A stretch of DNA of 64,000 bases, taken from positions 1-64,000 of the forward strand of contig NZ_JAGKJI010000027.1 in NCBI RefSeq assembly GCF_020329485.1, in the 5' to 3' direction. Origin of the DNA: Bradyrhizobium cenepequi. GTDB lineage: Bacteria; Pseudomonadota; Alphaproteobacteria; Rhizobiales; Xanthobacteraceae. The notes under the pieces were generated by a model. That model was not told the origin of the DNA. It was given only the letters and a program-made list of their open reading frames with translations, and did no database searches. The position numbers and the translations under genes are program-made. The stretch's first letter is position 1; each line of letters starts with the position of its first letter. Shown here piece by piece: positions 52,143 through 60,769 of the stretch.

Positions 52143-52820
52143 TCAGTTCACGGCGAAGCAGTACAGCAAGCCGTCACCGCCGGTGCTCCTGAGGTCGGCC
52201 TGCGAGCAGCCGCCGTCGGGGCCGCGCGAAGGATGCGACGAGTTCCAGGATTTCGACGGCTCGTCGTCGCGCAGGCCTATGCGGTCGGAATGGCCGACCA
52301 TGGCGGCGCCCTGCGTGCTGCTCGTCCAGTTCTTGCAGGCGCGATCCTCGCCAGCGGCAAACGCCGTGCCGTCCGCTTGCGAGCCGGTCAGCACGTCGTG
52401 GCGGTTCGGCGTGTCGCCGCGGCCGTTGATGACCTCGCCTTTTTCAGAAAGCGCGGTCTGCTTGGTGAGATTGTTGCCGGCGCTGTGGAGGTCGGCGACA
52501 TCCTTGGCGATCACGACCCCCTTCACATTCTGCCACGGCCCTTTGCCGATGCGATCGCGCGCATTCACGGTTGACTGGCCGTCGGCCGCCTGCGTCGAGA
52601 GGTAGGCGTGCCAGGTTTTTGGCGCGCCAAAGCCCGCCGCCTGCGCCAACGTCTGGCAGTGATTGTCGGCGCCCGCAAGCCCACCGAGATTGCCGCCGTT
52701 GCCGATGCCGTTGCTGGTCAGGAAGAAGCTGGCGTTGGCCGACTGCGCCTGTGCCGGTTGCGCCGCGAAAGCGGCAAGCGCCAAATACGTCGGCGCAATG
52801 ATGCTGGCACGAATCTTCAT
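52143..52820 (-). CDS. secreted endostatin/lectin-like protein
   Basis: I chose ATG 52820 (MKIRASIIAPTYLALAAFAA), giving 225 residues with a clear signal peptide ending QPAQAQ. The mature part begins ASFFLTSNGIGNGGNLGGLA, then ADNHCQTLAQAAGFGAPKTW and HAYLSTQAADGQ, with CKNWTSSTQGAAMVGHSD and LLYCFAVN at the end. This resembles the collagen NC10/endostatin-like or C-type-lectin-like extracellular domain found in bacteria. Function unknown; periplasmic or secreted. Confidence 0.75.
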   Translation of the reverse strand: MKIRASIIAPTYLALAAFAAQPAQAQSANASFFLTSNGIGNGGNLGGLAGADNHCQTLAQAAGFGAPKTWHAYLSTQAADGQSTVNARDRIGKGPWQNVKGVVIAKDVADLHSAGNNLTKQTALSEKGEVINGRGDTPNRHDVLTGSQADGTAFAAGEDRACKNWTSSTQGAAMVGHSDRIGLRDDEPSKSWNSSHPSRGPDGGCSQADLRSTGGDGLLYCFAVN

Positions 52821-52961
52821 TTCGTCCTCCCGATTGTTTTTGGCATCTGACATCAACCCGTGGCAGCGGCCCTTATTCCGGAACAACGCCCGCGAAAACC
52901 GCGCAAAGCAAAAGGCGCTGCGGAATGAACCGCAGCGCCTTGATGTTGCATCCGGCGGCGA

Positions 52962-53927
52962 TCAGTTCGTCTGCTGGATCGCCGAGAGTTCCCAGTCATT
53001 GCCGCGCCGGCGCACGAAGGTCCAGATCTCCGTGGCTTCCTGCGGCTGCTCGCCGCCGCCGACCGTCCGGCCGGTGGTGCGGTCGAGCATCTGGTCGACC
53101 AGCGAGAACCGCATCGCCACGGTGGCGTAATCGGACTCGCCCTCGCGCCAGGCCTCGGCAACGTCGCCCTGCAGCAGCTTCACATTCGTCACCTTGTTGA
53201 CGACGTTGCGGGCCTTGTTCTCCTCCAGGTCTTTCGAGAAGTAGGAGACCATCTCAGGCGTCGCGAGCGTGTGCAGCTTGGCGACGTCCTCGTTCGACCA
53301 TGCGGTCTGGACCTCGCCGAGCAGGCGTTCGAAAGCCTCATAATCGGCCGCCTGGATCTCAAGCGGCGCGTTGGCCGAACCAAGACCGAAGCCCATGCCC
53401 GAGCGATAGTTCGGCTGCGGGCCGACGCCGGTTGCGGGTCCGCCGGCATAGGCAGCCGCCGGTGTCTGGCGGCGCCGCCACCACGACATCGCCAGCCGCA
53501 CCACCAGCACGATCAGGCCGATCTGCAGCAACAGGCCGAGGATCGACGACAGACCGCCGAGACCGGAGAACAGGCCGCCACCGAACAGCAGGCCGAACAG
53601 GCCGGCGCCGAGAAAGCCCGCGGCGAGACCGCCGAGCAGGCCGCGGCCCATGCCGCCGCGGTTGAACAAGCCGCCCGATTTCGCGGCCGGCGAACCGATG
53701 CTGTTGCCTGGCTGGCTGTAGGTTCGGTTGAACGGTTGCGTCATGCCCGGCGCCGTGTTGGTGCTGGGCGGCGGGGCGAAGCTCCGCGAGCCGCGAGACC
53801 CCGAGCCGAACCCGCCGCCGGCACGGGCGTCGGCCACAGAAATGGTGATGGCTGACAGGGGCAGCGCCAGCGCGATCGCGATGGCGATGGCCCGAACAAT
53901 TCCGCGCGTATTTTGCGTGAAATTCAT
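52962..53927 (-). CDS. Tim44-like domain protein
   Basis: A 321-residue protein. The N-terminus has a signal or anchor (GIVRAIAIAIALALPLSAIT), then a Gly/Ser-rich linker and a hydrophobic Gly-rich part (LGGLAAGFLGAGLFGLLFGG, ILGLLLQIGLIVLVVRLAMS). The C-terminal domain (DYEAFERLLGEVQTAWSNED then LHTLATPEMVSYFSKDLEEN and TEIWTFVRRRGNDWELSAIQ) is the Tim44/MRPL45-like fold. Bacterial members are membrane-bound and of uncertain function. Monocistronic. Confidence 0.88.
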   Translation of the reverse strand: MNFTQNTRGIVRAIAIAIALALPLSAITISVADARAGGGFGSGSRGSRSFAPPPSTNTAPGMTQPFNRTYSQPGNSIGSPAAKSGGLFNRGGMGRGLLGGLAAGFLGAGLFGLLFGGGLFSGLGGLSSILGLLLQIGLIVLVVRLAMSWWRRRQTPAAAYAGGPATGVGPQPNYRSGMGFGLGSANAPLEIQAADYEAFERLLGEVQTAWSNEDVAKLHTLATPEMVSYFSKDLEENKARNVVNKVTNVKLLQGDVAEAWREGESDYATVAMRFSLVDQMLDRTTGRTVGGGEQPQEATEIWTFVRRRGNDWELSAIQQTN

Positions 53928-54083
53928 GTGTGTTTCCTTGGAGTCCCCGAAATGGGGAAAGTAACATTAAGATGGGCATGGCTGCCCAAAAGGGAAGCGG
54001 GAAAAGGAACCACGACTGCGGCCGTCAGTCGCGGGGATGTGACAACAGCCCCTCTTTTCCCGGGTTTTTGCGGGTTCCTTGGC

Positions 54084-54161
54084 CGTCATTGCGAGCGAAG
54101 CGAAGCAATCCATGCCTCCGCAAGTGGTGAAATGGATTGCTTCGCTTCGCTCGCAATGACG
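54084..54161. repeat. 30-bp perfect inverted repeat
   Basis: The arms at 54084-54113 and 54132-54161 (beginning CGTCATTGCGAGCGAAGCGA) are perfectly complementary around an 18-base loop. It lies directly after the cckA stop and may serve as its terminator. It is of the dispersed 'GCGAGCGAAGCGAAGCAATCC' type seen in many rhizobia. Confidence 0.85.
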
Positions 54162-54165
54162 GGGC

Positions 54166-56730
54166 CTATTGCAGCGCCATCGTCTCCTTCACGGCGGCGA
54201 CGAGCTGCGTCAGCGTGAAGGGTTTTGGCAGGAAGGCGAACTGCTGGTTCTCGGGCAGGCTCTTCTCGAACGCATCCTCAGCATAGCCGGAGACGAAGAT
54301 GATCTTCAGGTCCGGATTGCGGCTGCGCATCTCCTTCAGCAGCGTCGGGCCGTCCATCTCGGGCATCACGACGTCGGAGACAACGAGGTCGATCGCACCG
54401 TTCTTCTCGTCGAGAGCTTCCATCGCTTCGATGCCGTTGGACGCCTCGATCACGCTGTAGCCGCGCGAGCGCAGCCCGCGGGCGTTCAGCGAACGCAGGC
54501 CATCCTCGTCCTCGACCAAAAGGATGGTGCCCTGCCCGGTCAGGTCGGGTTTTGGTTTCGGCGGCTCGGCTGCTGTCTCCTTGGCCGCGCCGTTGGTCGG
54601 CTGCGGCTCCGGCGCGACTTCCTGCTCGGGCCGGTGGCGCGGCAGGAAGATGCGGAAGGTGGTGCCCTCGCCGGGCGTCGAATCGACGTACACAAATCCG
54701 CCGGTCTGCTTGACGATGCCATAGACCGTCGACAAGCCAAGCCCGGTCCCTTTGCCGACCTCCTTGGTCGAGAAGAACGGCTCGAAGATCTTGTCGATGA
54801 TCTCAAGCGGAATGCCGGTGCCGGTATCGGTGATGTCGATCCGGACATAGTCCGCCGCCGGCAGACCCTTGTAGGACAGTTGGCCAGCTTCCTCCGCCGC
54901 CACATTCCCCGTCTTGATGATCAGCTTGCCGCCATCAGGCATTGCGTCGCGCGCATTGACGGCAAGGTTGACGATCACCTGCTCGAACTGGGAGACGTCG
55001 ACTTTCACCGGCCAGAGGTCGCGCCCGTGCACGAGGTCGAGCTTCACCTTCTCGCCGATCAGCCGGCGCAGCAGCATGGTCAGGTCGCTCAATGCGTCGC
55101 CGAGGTCGAGCACCTGCGGCCGCAGCGTCTGGCGGCGCGAGAAGGCAAGCAGTTGCCGCACCAGCGTCGCCGCGCGGGTCGCGTTCTGCTTGATCTGCAT
55201 GATGTCCTGGAACGACGGATCGGTCGGCTTGTGCGCATTCAACAGGAAATCGTTCGCCATCATGATGGCCGAGAGTACGTTGTTGAAATCGTGCGCGATG
55301 CCGCCGGCCAATTGGCCGACCATGTCCATCTTCTGCGACTGGTTGATCTGGTTCTCCAGCGTGCGCCGCTCGGTGGTCTCGAGCATGTAGACGATCGCGG
55401 CCTCGGCGTCGCGCTCGTCCTCCTCCACCGCGGTGACGAAGAACTGCGCCCAGCGTTCCTTGGCGCCGTCGAGCATGACCTCGACCGGCGCGATGTCGCC
55501 CCTGCCGTCGGCGGCCTGGTTGATCGCCGCGATCACCAGGCTGCGGTCGCGCGGATTGACCGCGCGGAAGATCGACTTGGCGGCAGTGCCTTCCGCATTC
55601 AGGCCTTGCGCGAGCTTGGCGTAGCGCGCATTGGCCCGCACGACATTGCCGCCGCGGTCGACGGTCGCGATCGCCATCGGCGTGTGGTCGAAGAAGCGCA
55701 TGAAGCGCACTTCGGCGGCGCGCTCGGGATCGGAATGCTCGTCGCGGGCGCGGCTGATGACAAGCGTGCGCGAGGCGCCGGCCGCGCCGTCGGCACCGAA
55801 GGCGAGCTTGTGATAAAGCCGCACCGGCACGGGCTTGCCGCTGCGCCTGCGCAGATCGATGTCGAACACTTCCGTCTTCACCTCGCCCGGCGCCGGCACG
55901 ATCGAGGTGAGCAGCGCGGCGCCGTCGCCGGAGACGATGTCGGTGAGCCTCAGGCCGCCCGAGCCGATCTCGGCGAGATCGTAATCGAGCCAGTTCGCGA
56001 GCGTCGCGTTGACATAGGCGATCTCGCCTGACGGCGTCACCGAGAAGAAGCCGCAAGGAGCGTGATCGAGATATTCTATCGCGTGCTGCAATTCCTTGAA
56101 GACGTCCTCCTGGCGCTCGCGGTCGCGGGTGATGTCGGCGATCGACCACACCGCGTATTTCTGTTCGCGCTTGTTCTGGCCAAGCGGACGCACCCGCAGC
56201 CTGAGCCACCGTCCATGCAGCCCGTCATGGCCGGCGATCCGGACCTCCTCCTGCTGCCGCTTGCCTTCGCGCGCGGCCTTGAGCAGGCGGAACACGGCCT
56301 CGGACACATCCGGATTGCCGATAAAGACGCGCTCGACCGGCCGGACCTCCTGCGGGCTGGAGGCCCCCGTCAGCGCGAGATAGGCGGCGTTGGAATAGAC
56401 CACGTGCCCGTGCGAATCCGTGACCGCCAGCCCGTCATAGGCGTGATTGGCGATCCGGCCCATCACCGGATCGTCGGTGGAACGGTCGGAAAAACGGACG
56501 ATCCCGGCGGCAAAGGCGAACAGGCTGAACAGCCCGACCATGGCGAGCAGCGCCAGCACACCGAGGATATAAGGCTGCGCCTGGGCCCGGCCGATGGTCA
56601 TCAGCGCGACCGCCACCGCGACGAGCCCGGCCGCCACCAACAGCACCAGGACGATGCTGCCGCTCCGCCGCGCCGGTTCGTGGGCCGCGAACGGCTCGGC
56701 AGCTTGGTTGTGATCGGTCTCGGCGGTCAT
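54166..56730 (-). CDS. cckA: CckA, cell-cycle hybrid histidine kinase
   Basis: I chose ATG 56730 (MTAETDHNQAAEPFAAHEPA), giving 854 residues. Two membrane helices follow (SGSIVLVLLVAAGLVAVAVA; YILGVLALLAMVGLFSLFAF). Next come three PAS-like domains between about 90 and 480, then the dimerisation box GGIAHDFNNVLSAIM with the phosphorylated His. The ATPase motifs are NLAVNARDAM, DTGTGIP and GKGTGLGLSTVYGIVK. The C-terminal receiver is ILLVEDEDGLRS with acceptor Asp in DLVVSDVVMPEMDG. CckA feeds phosphate through ChpT to CtrA. A CtrA box lies in front of flgB in this window. Confidence 0.95.
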   Translation of the reverse strand: MTAETDHNQAAEPFAAHEPARRSGSIVLVLLVAAGLVAVAVALMTIGRAQAQPYILGVLALLAMVGLFSLFAFAAGIVRFSDRSTDDPVMGRIANHAYDGLAVTDSHGHVVYSNAAYLALTGASSPQEVRPVERVFIGNPDVSEAVFRLLKAAREGKRQQEEVRIAGHDGLHGRWLRLRVRPLGQNKREQKYAVWSIADITRDRERQEDVFKELQHAIEYLDHAPCGFFSVTPSGEIAYVNATLANWLDYDLAEIGSGGLRLTDIVSGDGAALLTSIVPAPGEVKTEVFDIDLRRRSGKPVPVRLYHKLAFGADGAAGASRTLVISRARDEHSDPERAAEVRFMRFFDHTPMAIATVDRGGNVVRANARYAKLAQGLNAEGTAAKSIFRAVNPRDRSLVIAAINQAADGRGDIAPVEVMLDGAKERWAQFFVTAVEEDERDAEAAIVYMLETTERRTLENQINQSQKMDMVGQLAGGIAHDFNNVLSAIMMANDFLLNAHKPTDPSFQDIMQIKQNATRAATLVRQLLAFSRRQTLRPQVLDLGDALSDLTMLLRRLIGEKVKLDLVHGRDLWPVKVDVSQFEQVIVNLAVNARDAMPDGGKLIIKTGNVAAEEAGQLSYKGLPAADYVRIDITDTGTGIPLEIIDKIFEPFFSTKEVGKGTGLGLSTVYGIVKQTGGFVYVDSTPGEGTTFRIFLPRHRPEQEVAPEPQPTNGAAKETAAEPPKPKPDLTGQGTILLVEDEDGLRSLNARGLRSRGYSVIEASNGIEAMEALDEKNGAIDLVVSDVVMPEMDGPTLLKEMRSRNPDLKIIFVSGYAEDAFEKSLPENQQFAFLPKPFTLTQLVAAVKETMALQ

Positions 56731-56870
56731 TGAAGGAAACTGCCCGTCGGCGGTGAAGGCGTGCAGATTCGCCCGCCCTCCTGAGTGCCTCAATCGGAGC
56801 TTGGAGCGCAAGTCCATCAGGCCGCCATTTCCCAGGTTAAGCCCATCTCAGGCCGGTTTCGTTCCATTCT

Positions 56871-56962
56871 AGATCATGATCCGATTAGACGGATCATGAT
56901 CTCATCCCTTTGTTTGAGCATGATCTTTTCGGAAAACCGGTTTCCACTTTTCCGGATCATGC
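56871..56962. repeat. dispersed repeat, copy 2, with palindromes
   Basis: AGATCATGATCCG and CGGATCATGATCT form a perfect 13-bp inverted repeat (56871-56902). The following part, with GGAAAACCGGTTTCC and flanking GCATGATC/GATCATGC arms, extends to 56962. The section 56890-56934 is the inverted copy of 43643-43687. It fills the gap between cckA and flhB. Confidence 0.8.
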
Positions 56963-56972
56963 TTTGTATCCG

Positions 56973-58040
56973 TTATCCCGAAAGCCCGCGCCGCTTCAGG
57001 CCCATGACGTAGCCGATGATTTCGGCGACCGCGTGGTAGTGTTCGACCGGAATTTCCTCGTCGATGTCGACGGTTGCATAGAGCGCGCGGGCCAACGGCA
57101 CGTTCTCGACGATCGGGATGTCGTGATCCTTGGCGATCTCCCTGATCTTGAAGGCGATGATATCGACGCCCTTGGCGACGCAGACAGGCGCCTGCATGCT
57201 GCGGTCGTAGCGGAGCGCCACCGAATAGTGGGTCGGGTTGGTGATGACCACGCTGGCCTGGGGAACCGCCGCCATCATGCGCTTCTTCATGCGCTGCATC
57301 CGCAACTGGCGGATGCGCCCCTTGATGTGTGGATCGCCTTCCGACTGCTTGAACTCCTCCTTCATCTCCTGCAGCGACATCTTCTGCCGCTCGTACCATT
57401 GCCGGTACTGGAAGAAATAGTCGGCGATCGCGACTGCGGCGAGCATAGCCACCACCGCGCCCATCAGGTGCACGGTCAGGCTGGTGGTGACGGGGAGAAT
57501 CGAGGCCACGTCGATCTGGAGCAGCGATTCCAGCCGGTGCCGCTCGGGCCACAGCACCGCCATCATGACCGCGCCGAGCGCGACCAGCTTGAAAATGCCC
57601 TTGAGGAAATTCGCCGCCGCCTGCTTGCCGAAAATCCGCTTGAAGCCGGCGCCGGGCGAGATCTTGTTGAATTTGGGTTTTAGCTGCTCCGCCGACCACA
57701 CCAGCCGGTGCTGGATCATGTTGCCGGCGATCGCCGCCAGCATCAGCATCAGCAGCGGAATGCCGACGGCCGCGATGACAGCGATCCCCAGCGTCTGCGT
57801 CAGCGACAACAGCCCCGGGCCGTCGGTCCTGATCATCCAGGAATTGGCGATCAGGTTGCGCAGCGGCGTCAGGATGCCGACCCCCGTCGAATTCGAGAAG
57901 GTCGACAGCACCAGCGTGCCGCCGGCGATCACGAACCAGGTGTTGACCTCCTGGCTCTTGGCGACGTCGCCCTTTTCGAGCGCGTCATCGAGGCGCTTTT
58001 GCGTGGGGTCTTCTGTTTTGTCGTCGGTATCCTCGGCCAT
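56973..58040 (-). CDS. flhB: FlhB, flagellar export switch protein
   Basis: A 355-residue export-gate protein. The start MAEDTDDKTEDPTQKRLDDA is typical (the EKTE-PTxKRL motif). Four membrane helices follow, and the C-terminal cytosolic domain has the self-cleaving NPTH in SVVITNPTHYSVALRYDRSM, which controls the switch from rod/hook to filament export. Last gene of the flgB-flgC-fliE-fliQ-fliR-flhB series, nine bases after fliR. Confidence 0.96.
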   Translation of the reverse strand: MAEDTDDKTEDPTQKRLDDALEKGDVAKSQEVNTWFVIAGGTLVLSTFSNSTGVGILTPLRNLIANSWMIRTDGPGLLSLTQTLGIAVIAAVGIPLLMLMLAAIAGNMIQHRLVWSAEQLKPKFNKISPGAGFKRIFGKQAAANFLKGIFKLVALGAVMMAVLWPERHRLESLLQIDVASILPVTTSLTVHLMGAVVAMLAAVAIADYFFQYRQWYERQKMSLQEMKEEFKQSEGDPHIKGRIRQLRMQRMKKRMMAAVPQASVVITNPTHYSVALRYDRSMQAPVCVAKGVDIIAFKIREIAKDHDIPIVENVPLARALYATVDIDEEIPVEHYHAVAEIIGYVMGLKRRGLSG

Positions 58041-58049
58041 CGCGGCTCC

Positions 58050-58820
58050 CTATTTCAGCGGCGTCAACTGGTGCATGACGCCGATGAAGTAATCGAGATA
58101 GGTCCCCATCATCGCCGCGATCACCACGGCGAGGATCAGGAACCCGGCGAGGATCGAGAGCGGCACGCCGACGAAATAGACCTGCATCTGCGGCATCAAC
58201 CGCGCCAGCACGCCAAGCCCGATATTGAAGACGAGACCGAACACCAAAAACGGCGCCGATAGCTGCAGTCCGATCTTGAACGCCTCCGCGAAGGCGCGAG
58301 TCGCCAGCGCCGCCACGTCGCCGGTCGGCATCAGCGCGCCCGGCGAGAAGATCTTGTAGCTCTCGTTCAGCGCCGCGATCACCAGGTGATGGGTGTCGGT
58401 CGCAAACAGCAGCGCCATGCCGAGGATGGTGAGGAAGTTGCCGATCAACTGGCCTTGCTGGCCCTGCGTCGGATCGATCGCGGTGACGAAGCCAAGCCCG
58501 AGTTGCTGGGCGATCACCGAGCCCGCGACCGCCAGCGCCGACAGCGTCACCCGCGCGGTCGCACCAAGCACGATGCCGATGACGATCTCGTGCACCATCA
58601 GCACCATCAGCGACGTCACCGACGTCACGTCGACATGGTATTCAGCGCGGTGCAGCGGCAGGATGATCAGCGTCAGCAAGAGCGCGATCCCAAGCTTGAC
58701 CCGGACCGGGATATTGCTCTCGCCGAATCCCGGCAGCAGCATCACCATCGCCCCCATGCGGGCGAACACCAGCACGAAGGTCGCGGCGAGTGCCGGCAGC
58801 AGGGATATGTCGATGCGCAT
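58050..58820 (-). CDS. fliR: FliR, flagellar export gate component
   Basis: A 256-residue membrane protein with the FliR pattern: LPALAATFVLVFARMGAMVM with LLPGFGESNIPVRVKLGIAL, then LGLGFVTAIDPTQGQQGQLI and GNFLTILGMALLFATDTHHL, ending YLDYFIGVMHQL. FliR packs with FliP and FliQ in the export gate. It begins 17 bases after fliQ and ends nine bases before flhB. Confidence 0.96.
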   Translation of the reverse strand: MRIDISLLPALAATFVLVFARMGAMVMLLPGFGESNIPVRVKLGIALLLTLIILPLHRAEYHVDVTSVTSLMVLMVHEIVIGIVLGATARVTLSALAVAGSVIAQQLGLGFVTAIDPTQGQQGQLIGNFLTILGMALLFATDTHHLVIAALNESYKIFSPGALMPTGDVAALATRAFAEAFKIGLQLSAPFLVFGLVFNIGLGVLARLMPQMQVYFVGVPLSILAGFLILAVVIAAMMGTYLDYFIGVMHQLTPLK

Positions 58821-58837
58821 AGTTCATGCACAGTGCA

Positions 58838-59101
58838 TCAACCGCCGATGATTCGCGACGATATCCGCATCATGTGGGCGTGCATCGAATCGGCCATGAA
58901 CGGCAGCGCGAGCAGCAGCGTCACGAAGATCGCGAGGATCTTCGGCACGTAGATCAGCGTCTGCTCCTGGATCTGCGTCAGCGCCTGGAACAGCGACACG
59001 ATCACGCCGACCACGAGGCCGACGACCATCAGGGGTGACGACACCACCACGATAGTCCAGATCGCATCGCGCGCCACGTCGAGGGTTTCAGCACCGGTCA
59101 T
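58838..59101 (-). CDS. fliQ: FliQ, flagellar export gate component
   Basis: An 87-residue protein with two membrane hairpin helices: AIWTIVVVSSPLMVVGLVVG with VIVSLFQALTQIQEQTL, the conserved QALTQIQEQTL loop of FliQ, then KILAIFVTLLLALPFMADSM. Normal length. Four copies surround FliP/FliR in the gate. Confidence 0.96.
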   Translation of the reverse strand: MTGAETLDVARDAIWTIVVVSSPLMVVGLVVGVIVSLFQALTQIQEQTLIYVPKILAIFVTLLLALPFMADSMHAHMMRISSRIIGG

Positions 59102-59163
59102 TGTCGTTCTCGCTTTCGGTTACTTGCGCCATTCCTGAGTTGGCGAAGGAGTCCTGGGCTCGC

Positions 59164-59220
59164 GAGTGGCGAATAGCGAATGGATCAGAGCCCCCTCGTC
59201 CTATTCGCTATTCGCCACTC
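59164..59220. repeat. 18-bp perfect inverted repeat inside the flagellar operon
   Basis: GAGTGGCGAATAGCGAAT (59164-59181) and its exact complement at 59203-59220, around a 21-base centre. It lies in the 135-base gap between fliE and fliQ, where the other gaps of the operon are short. It could reduce downstream expression or protect the message end. Confidence 0.75.
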
Positions 59221-59236
59221 CCCATTCGCCCCCCAA

Positions 59237-59545
59237 TCAAATTGGCATCTTCATGATGTCTTCATACGACTGGATCACCCGGTCCCGCACCGACACCAGG
59301 GTCGAGACCGCGACATCGGTCTCCGCGACCGCCGTCACCACGTCCATCACATTGGCCCGGCCCGCGGTCATCGCCACGGTCTGGGCGTCGGACTTGCGGC
59401 CCGCGTCCATCACGCTGCCGATGGCTTCCTTCACCAGCGCGCCGAACGAAGGGCCTGCGGTCTCGCCGCCCTTCTCGGCGCCGCCCCGCTCCATCATGCG
59501 GGCGAGGCTGGCATAGGCGTTGGCGGCGACTGTCGGTGTAGCCAT
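59237..59545 (-). CDS. fliE: FliE, hook-basal body junction protein
   Basis: A 102-residue protein. The C-terminal half has the FliE signature GPSFGALVKEAIGSVMDAGR, VMDVVTAVAETDVAVSTLVS, VRDRVIQSYEDIMKMPI. FliE links the MS ring to the rod and is an early export substrate. It follows flgC by 20 bases. Confidence 0.95.
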   Translation of the reverse strand: MATPTVAANAYASLARMMERGGAEKGGETAGPSFGALVKEAIGSVMDAGRKSDAQTVAMTAGRANVMDVVTAVAETDVAVSTLVSVRDRVIQSYEDIMKMPI

Positions 59546-59565
59546 GATTGATCGCTTCCTGTTCT

Positions 59566-59991
59566 TTAGGACCTGAGGATATCGAGCGTGCGCTGGATCA
59601 TCCGCCGCGTCGCGCTGATGATGTTGAGGTTCGCCTCATATGATCGCTGGGCGTCGCGCATGTCGGTCATTTCGACCAGCGGATTGACGTTGGGATATTT
59701 CACGTTGCCGGTTGCATCCGCCGCCGGATTGCTCGGCTCGTATTTGACGCGGAACGCCGATTGATCCGGCCGGACCCTGCCGAGCGTCACCACCTTGGCG
59801 TCCAGCGTGCGGTCGAGCGCGGAGGAGAAGGTCGGCACCTTGCGGCGGTAGGGATCGCCGCCCGCGTTTTGTGCCGTCGAATCGGCGTTGGCGATATTTT
59901 CCGAGATCACCCGCATGCGCCCGGCCTGCGCGCGCAGGCCGGAAGTGGCAATCGCCATCGAGCGGGCGAAATCGCTTCCATTGTCGGCCAT
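59566..59991 (-). CDS. flgC: FlgC, proximal rod protein
   Basis: A 141-residue rod protein with the family ends: SMAIATSGLRAQAGRMRVIS with ENIANADSTAQNAGGDPYRR at the N-terminus and YPNVNPLVEMTDMRDAQRSY with EANLNIISATRRMIQRTLDI at the C-terminus. These helices polymerise in the rod. It follows flgB by 23 bases. Confidence 0.96.
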   Translation of the reverse strand: MADNGSDFARSMAIATSGLRAQAGRMRVISENIANADSTAQNAGGDPYRRKVPTFSSALDRTLDAKVVTLGRVRPDQSAFRVKYEPSNPAADATGNVKYPNVNPLVEMTDMRDAQRSYEANLNIISATRRMIQRTLDILRS

Positions 59992-60014
59992 GATCCCTTC
60001 TCCCCAAAAATCCG

Positions 60015-60425
60015 TCAGCGCTTGCCGATTGCGGTTTTGATCAGCCCAAGGCCGCGGCTGTAGAGCGAGGTCACCGCCGCATAGTCCATCTGGTTGGCGG
60101 AGACCTTCAGCATCTGCTCTTCCAGGTTGACGGCGTTGCCGGCGGGCCTGGTCATGAAGCCGCTCTTGCCGCCGTCATGGTCGAAATTCTCCGGTGCACC
60201 GGATGCCGCGATATGGCCGGTGCTGGTGCGCATCATCGGCAGTGCGCCCATCGATCCGCCGACCGGCGCGCCATTGCGGTCGAACGTCGGTTCGACGAGG
60301 TCGCGCGGCTTGAAGTTCGGCGTGTCCGAGTTGGAGACGTTCTCGGCAAGCACCCGCTGGCGCTCCTGGTGCCACTGCATCTTGGTGCGCAGCGCCGACA
60401 GGATCGGTAGATCGTTGATGGACAT
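60015..60425 (-). CDS. flgB: FlgB, proximal rod protein
   Basis: A 136-residue protein: LPILSALRTKMQWHQERQRV then LAENVSNSDTPNFKPRDLVE at the N-terminus, and NAVNLEEQMLKVSANQMDYA with AVTSLYSRGLGLIKTAIGKR at the end. First gene of the operon that runs through flhB. A perfect CtrA box lies 63 bases upstream of its ATG. Confidence 0.96.
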   Translation of the reverse strand: MSINDLPILSALRTKMQWHQERQRVLAENVSNSDTPNFKPRDLVEPTFDRNGAPVGGSMGALPMMRTSTGHIAASGAPENFDHDGGKSGFMTRPAGNAVNLEEQMLKVSANQMDYAAVTSLYSRGLGLIKTAIGKR

Positions 60426-60488
60426 CGCCGCGCCCCCGTTAACCTCTGGGGCCGTCCCCGAGGTAGGCAGAATTTGCCCGGTGTATGG

Positions 60489-60503
60489 TTAACGGCTGGT
60501 TAA
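60489..60503 (-). promoter_or_regulatory. CtrA-binding site upstream of flgB
   Basis: TTAACGGCTGGTTAA is a perfect match to the CtrA consensus TTAA-N7-TTAA. It lies in the 344-base gap between flgB and the divergent fliO gene, at the normal distance for control of an early flagellar operon. No other gene is in this gap; the rest (to 60769) shows only a second half-site type GCATTAACC near 60580. Confidence 0.8.
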
Positions 60504-60769
60504 ATTGTTCCGGCAGGTCGTGGGCGCGCGGCGGACAACCTGCGAATCCCCGGGAAGTGCGCATTTTTGCCACGATCGCTGCATTAACCAGCGCGCTCGG
60601 GCGGGCTCAGAAGTCGTTTTGGAACAATCGATTCTTGGTCTATTAGTAAAGATGGGCGGCGTGACTGTCGTGGGGAATTAAGAAATAAGGCTGATCTCGG
60701 GCGTGATTCGCGTGGAAAGCGGATCGCTTCAGCCCGCATCCGTCGAAGCCAGCATGAAAGCAGGGCCAG

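Noticed and set aside
54169..56031. A 620-codon frame on the plus strand
   Set aside because: It is antisense to cckA, and its Arg/His/Asp/Leu-rich composition is typical of shadow frames.
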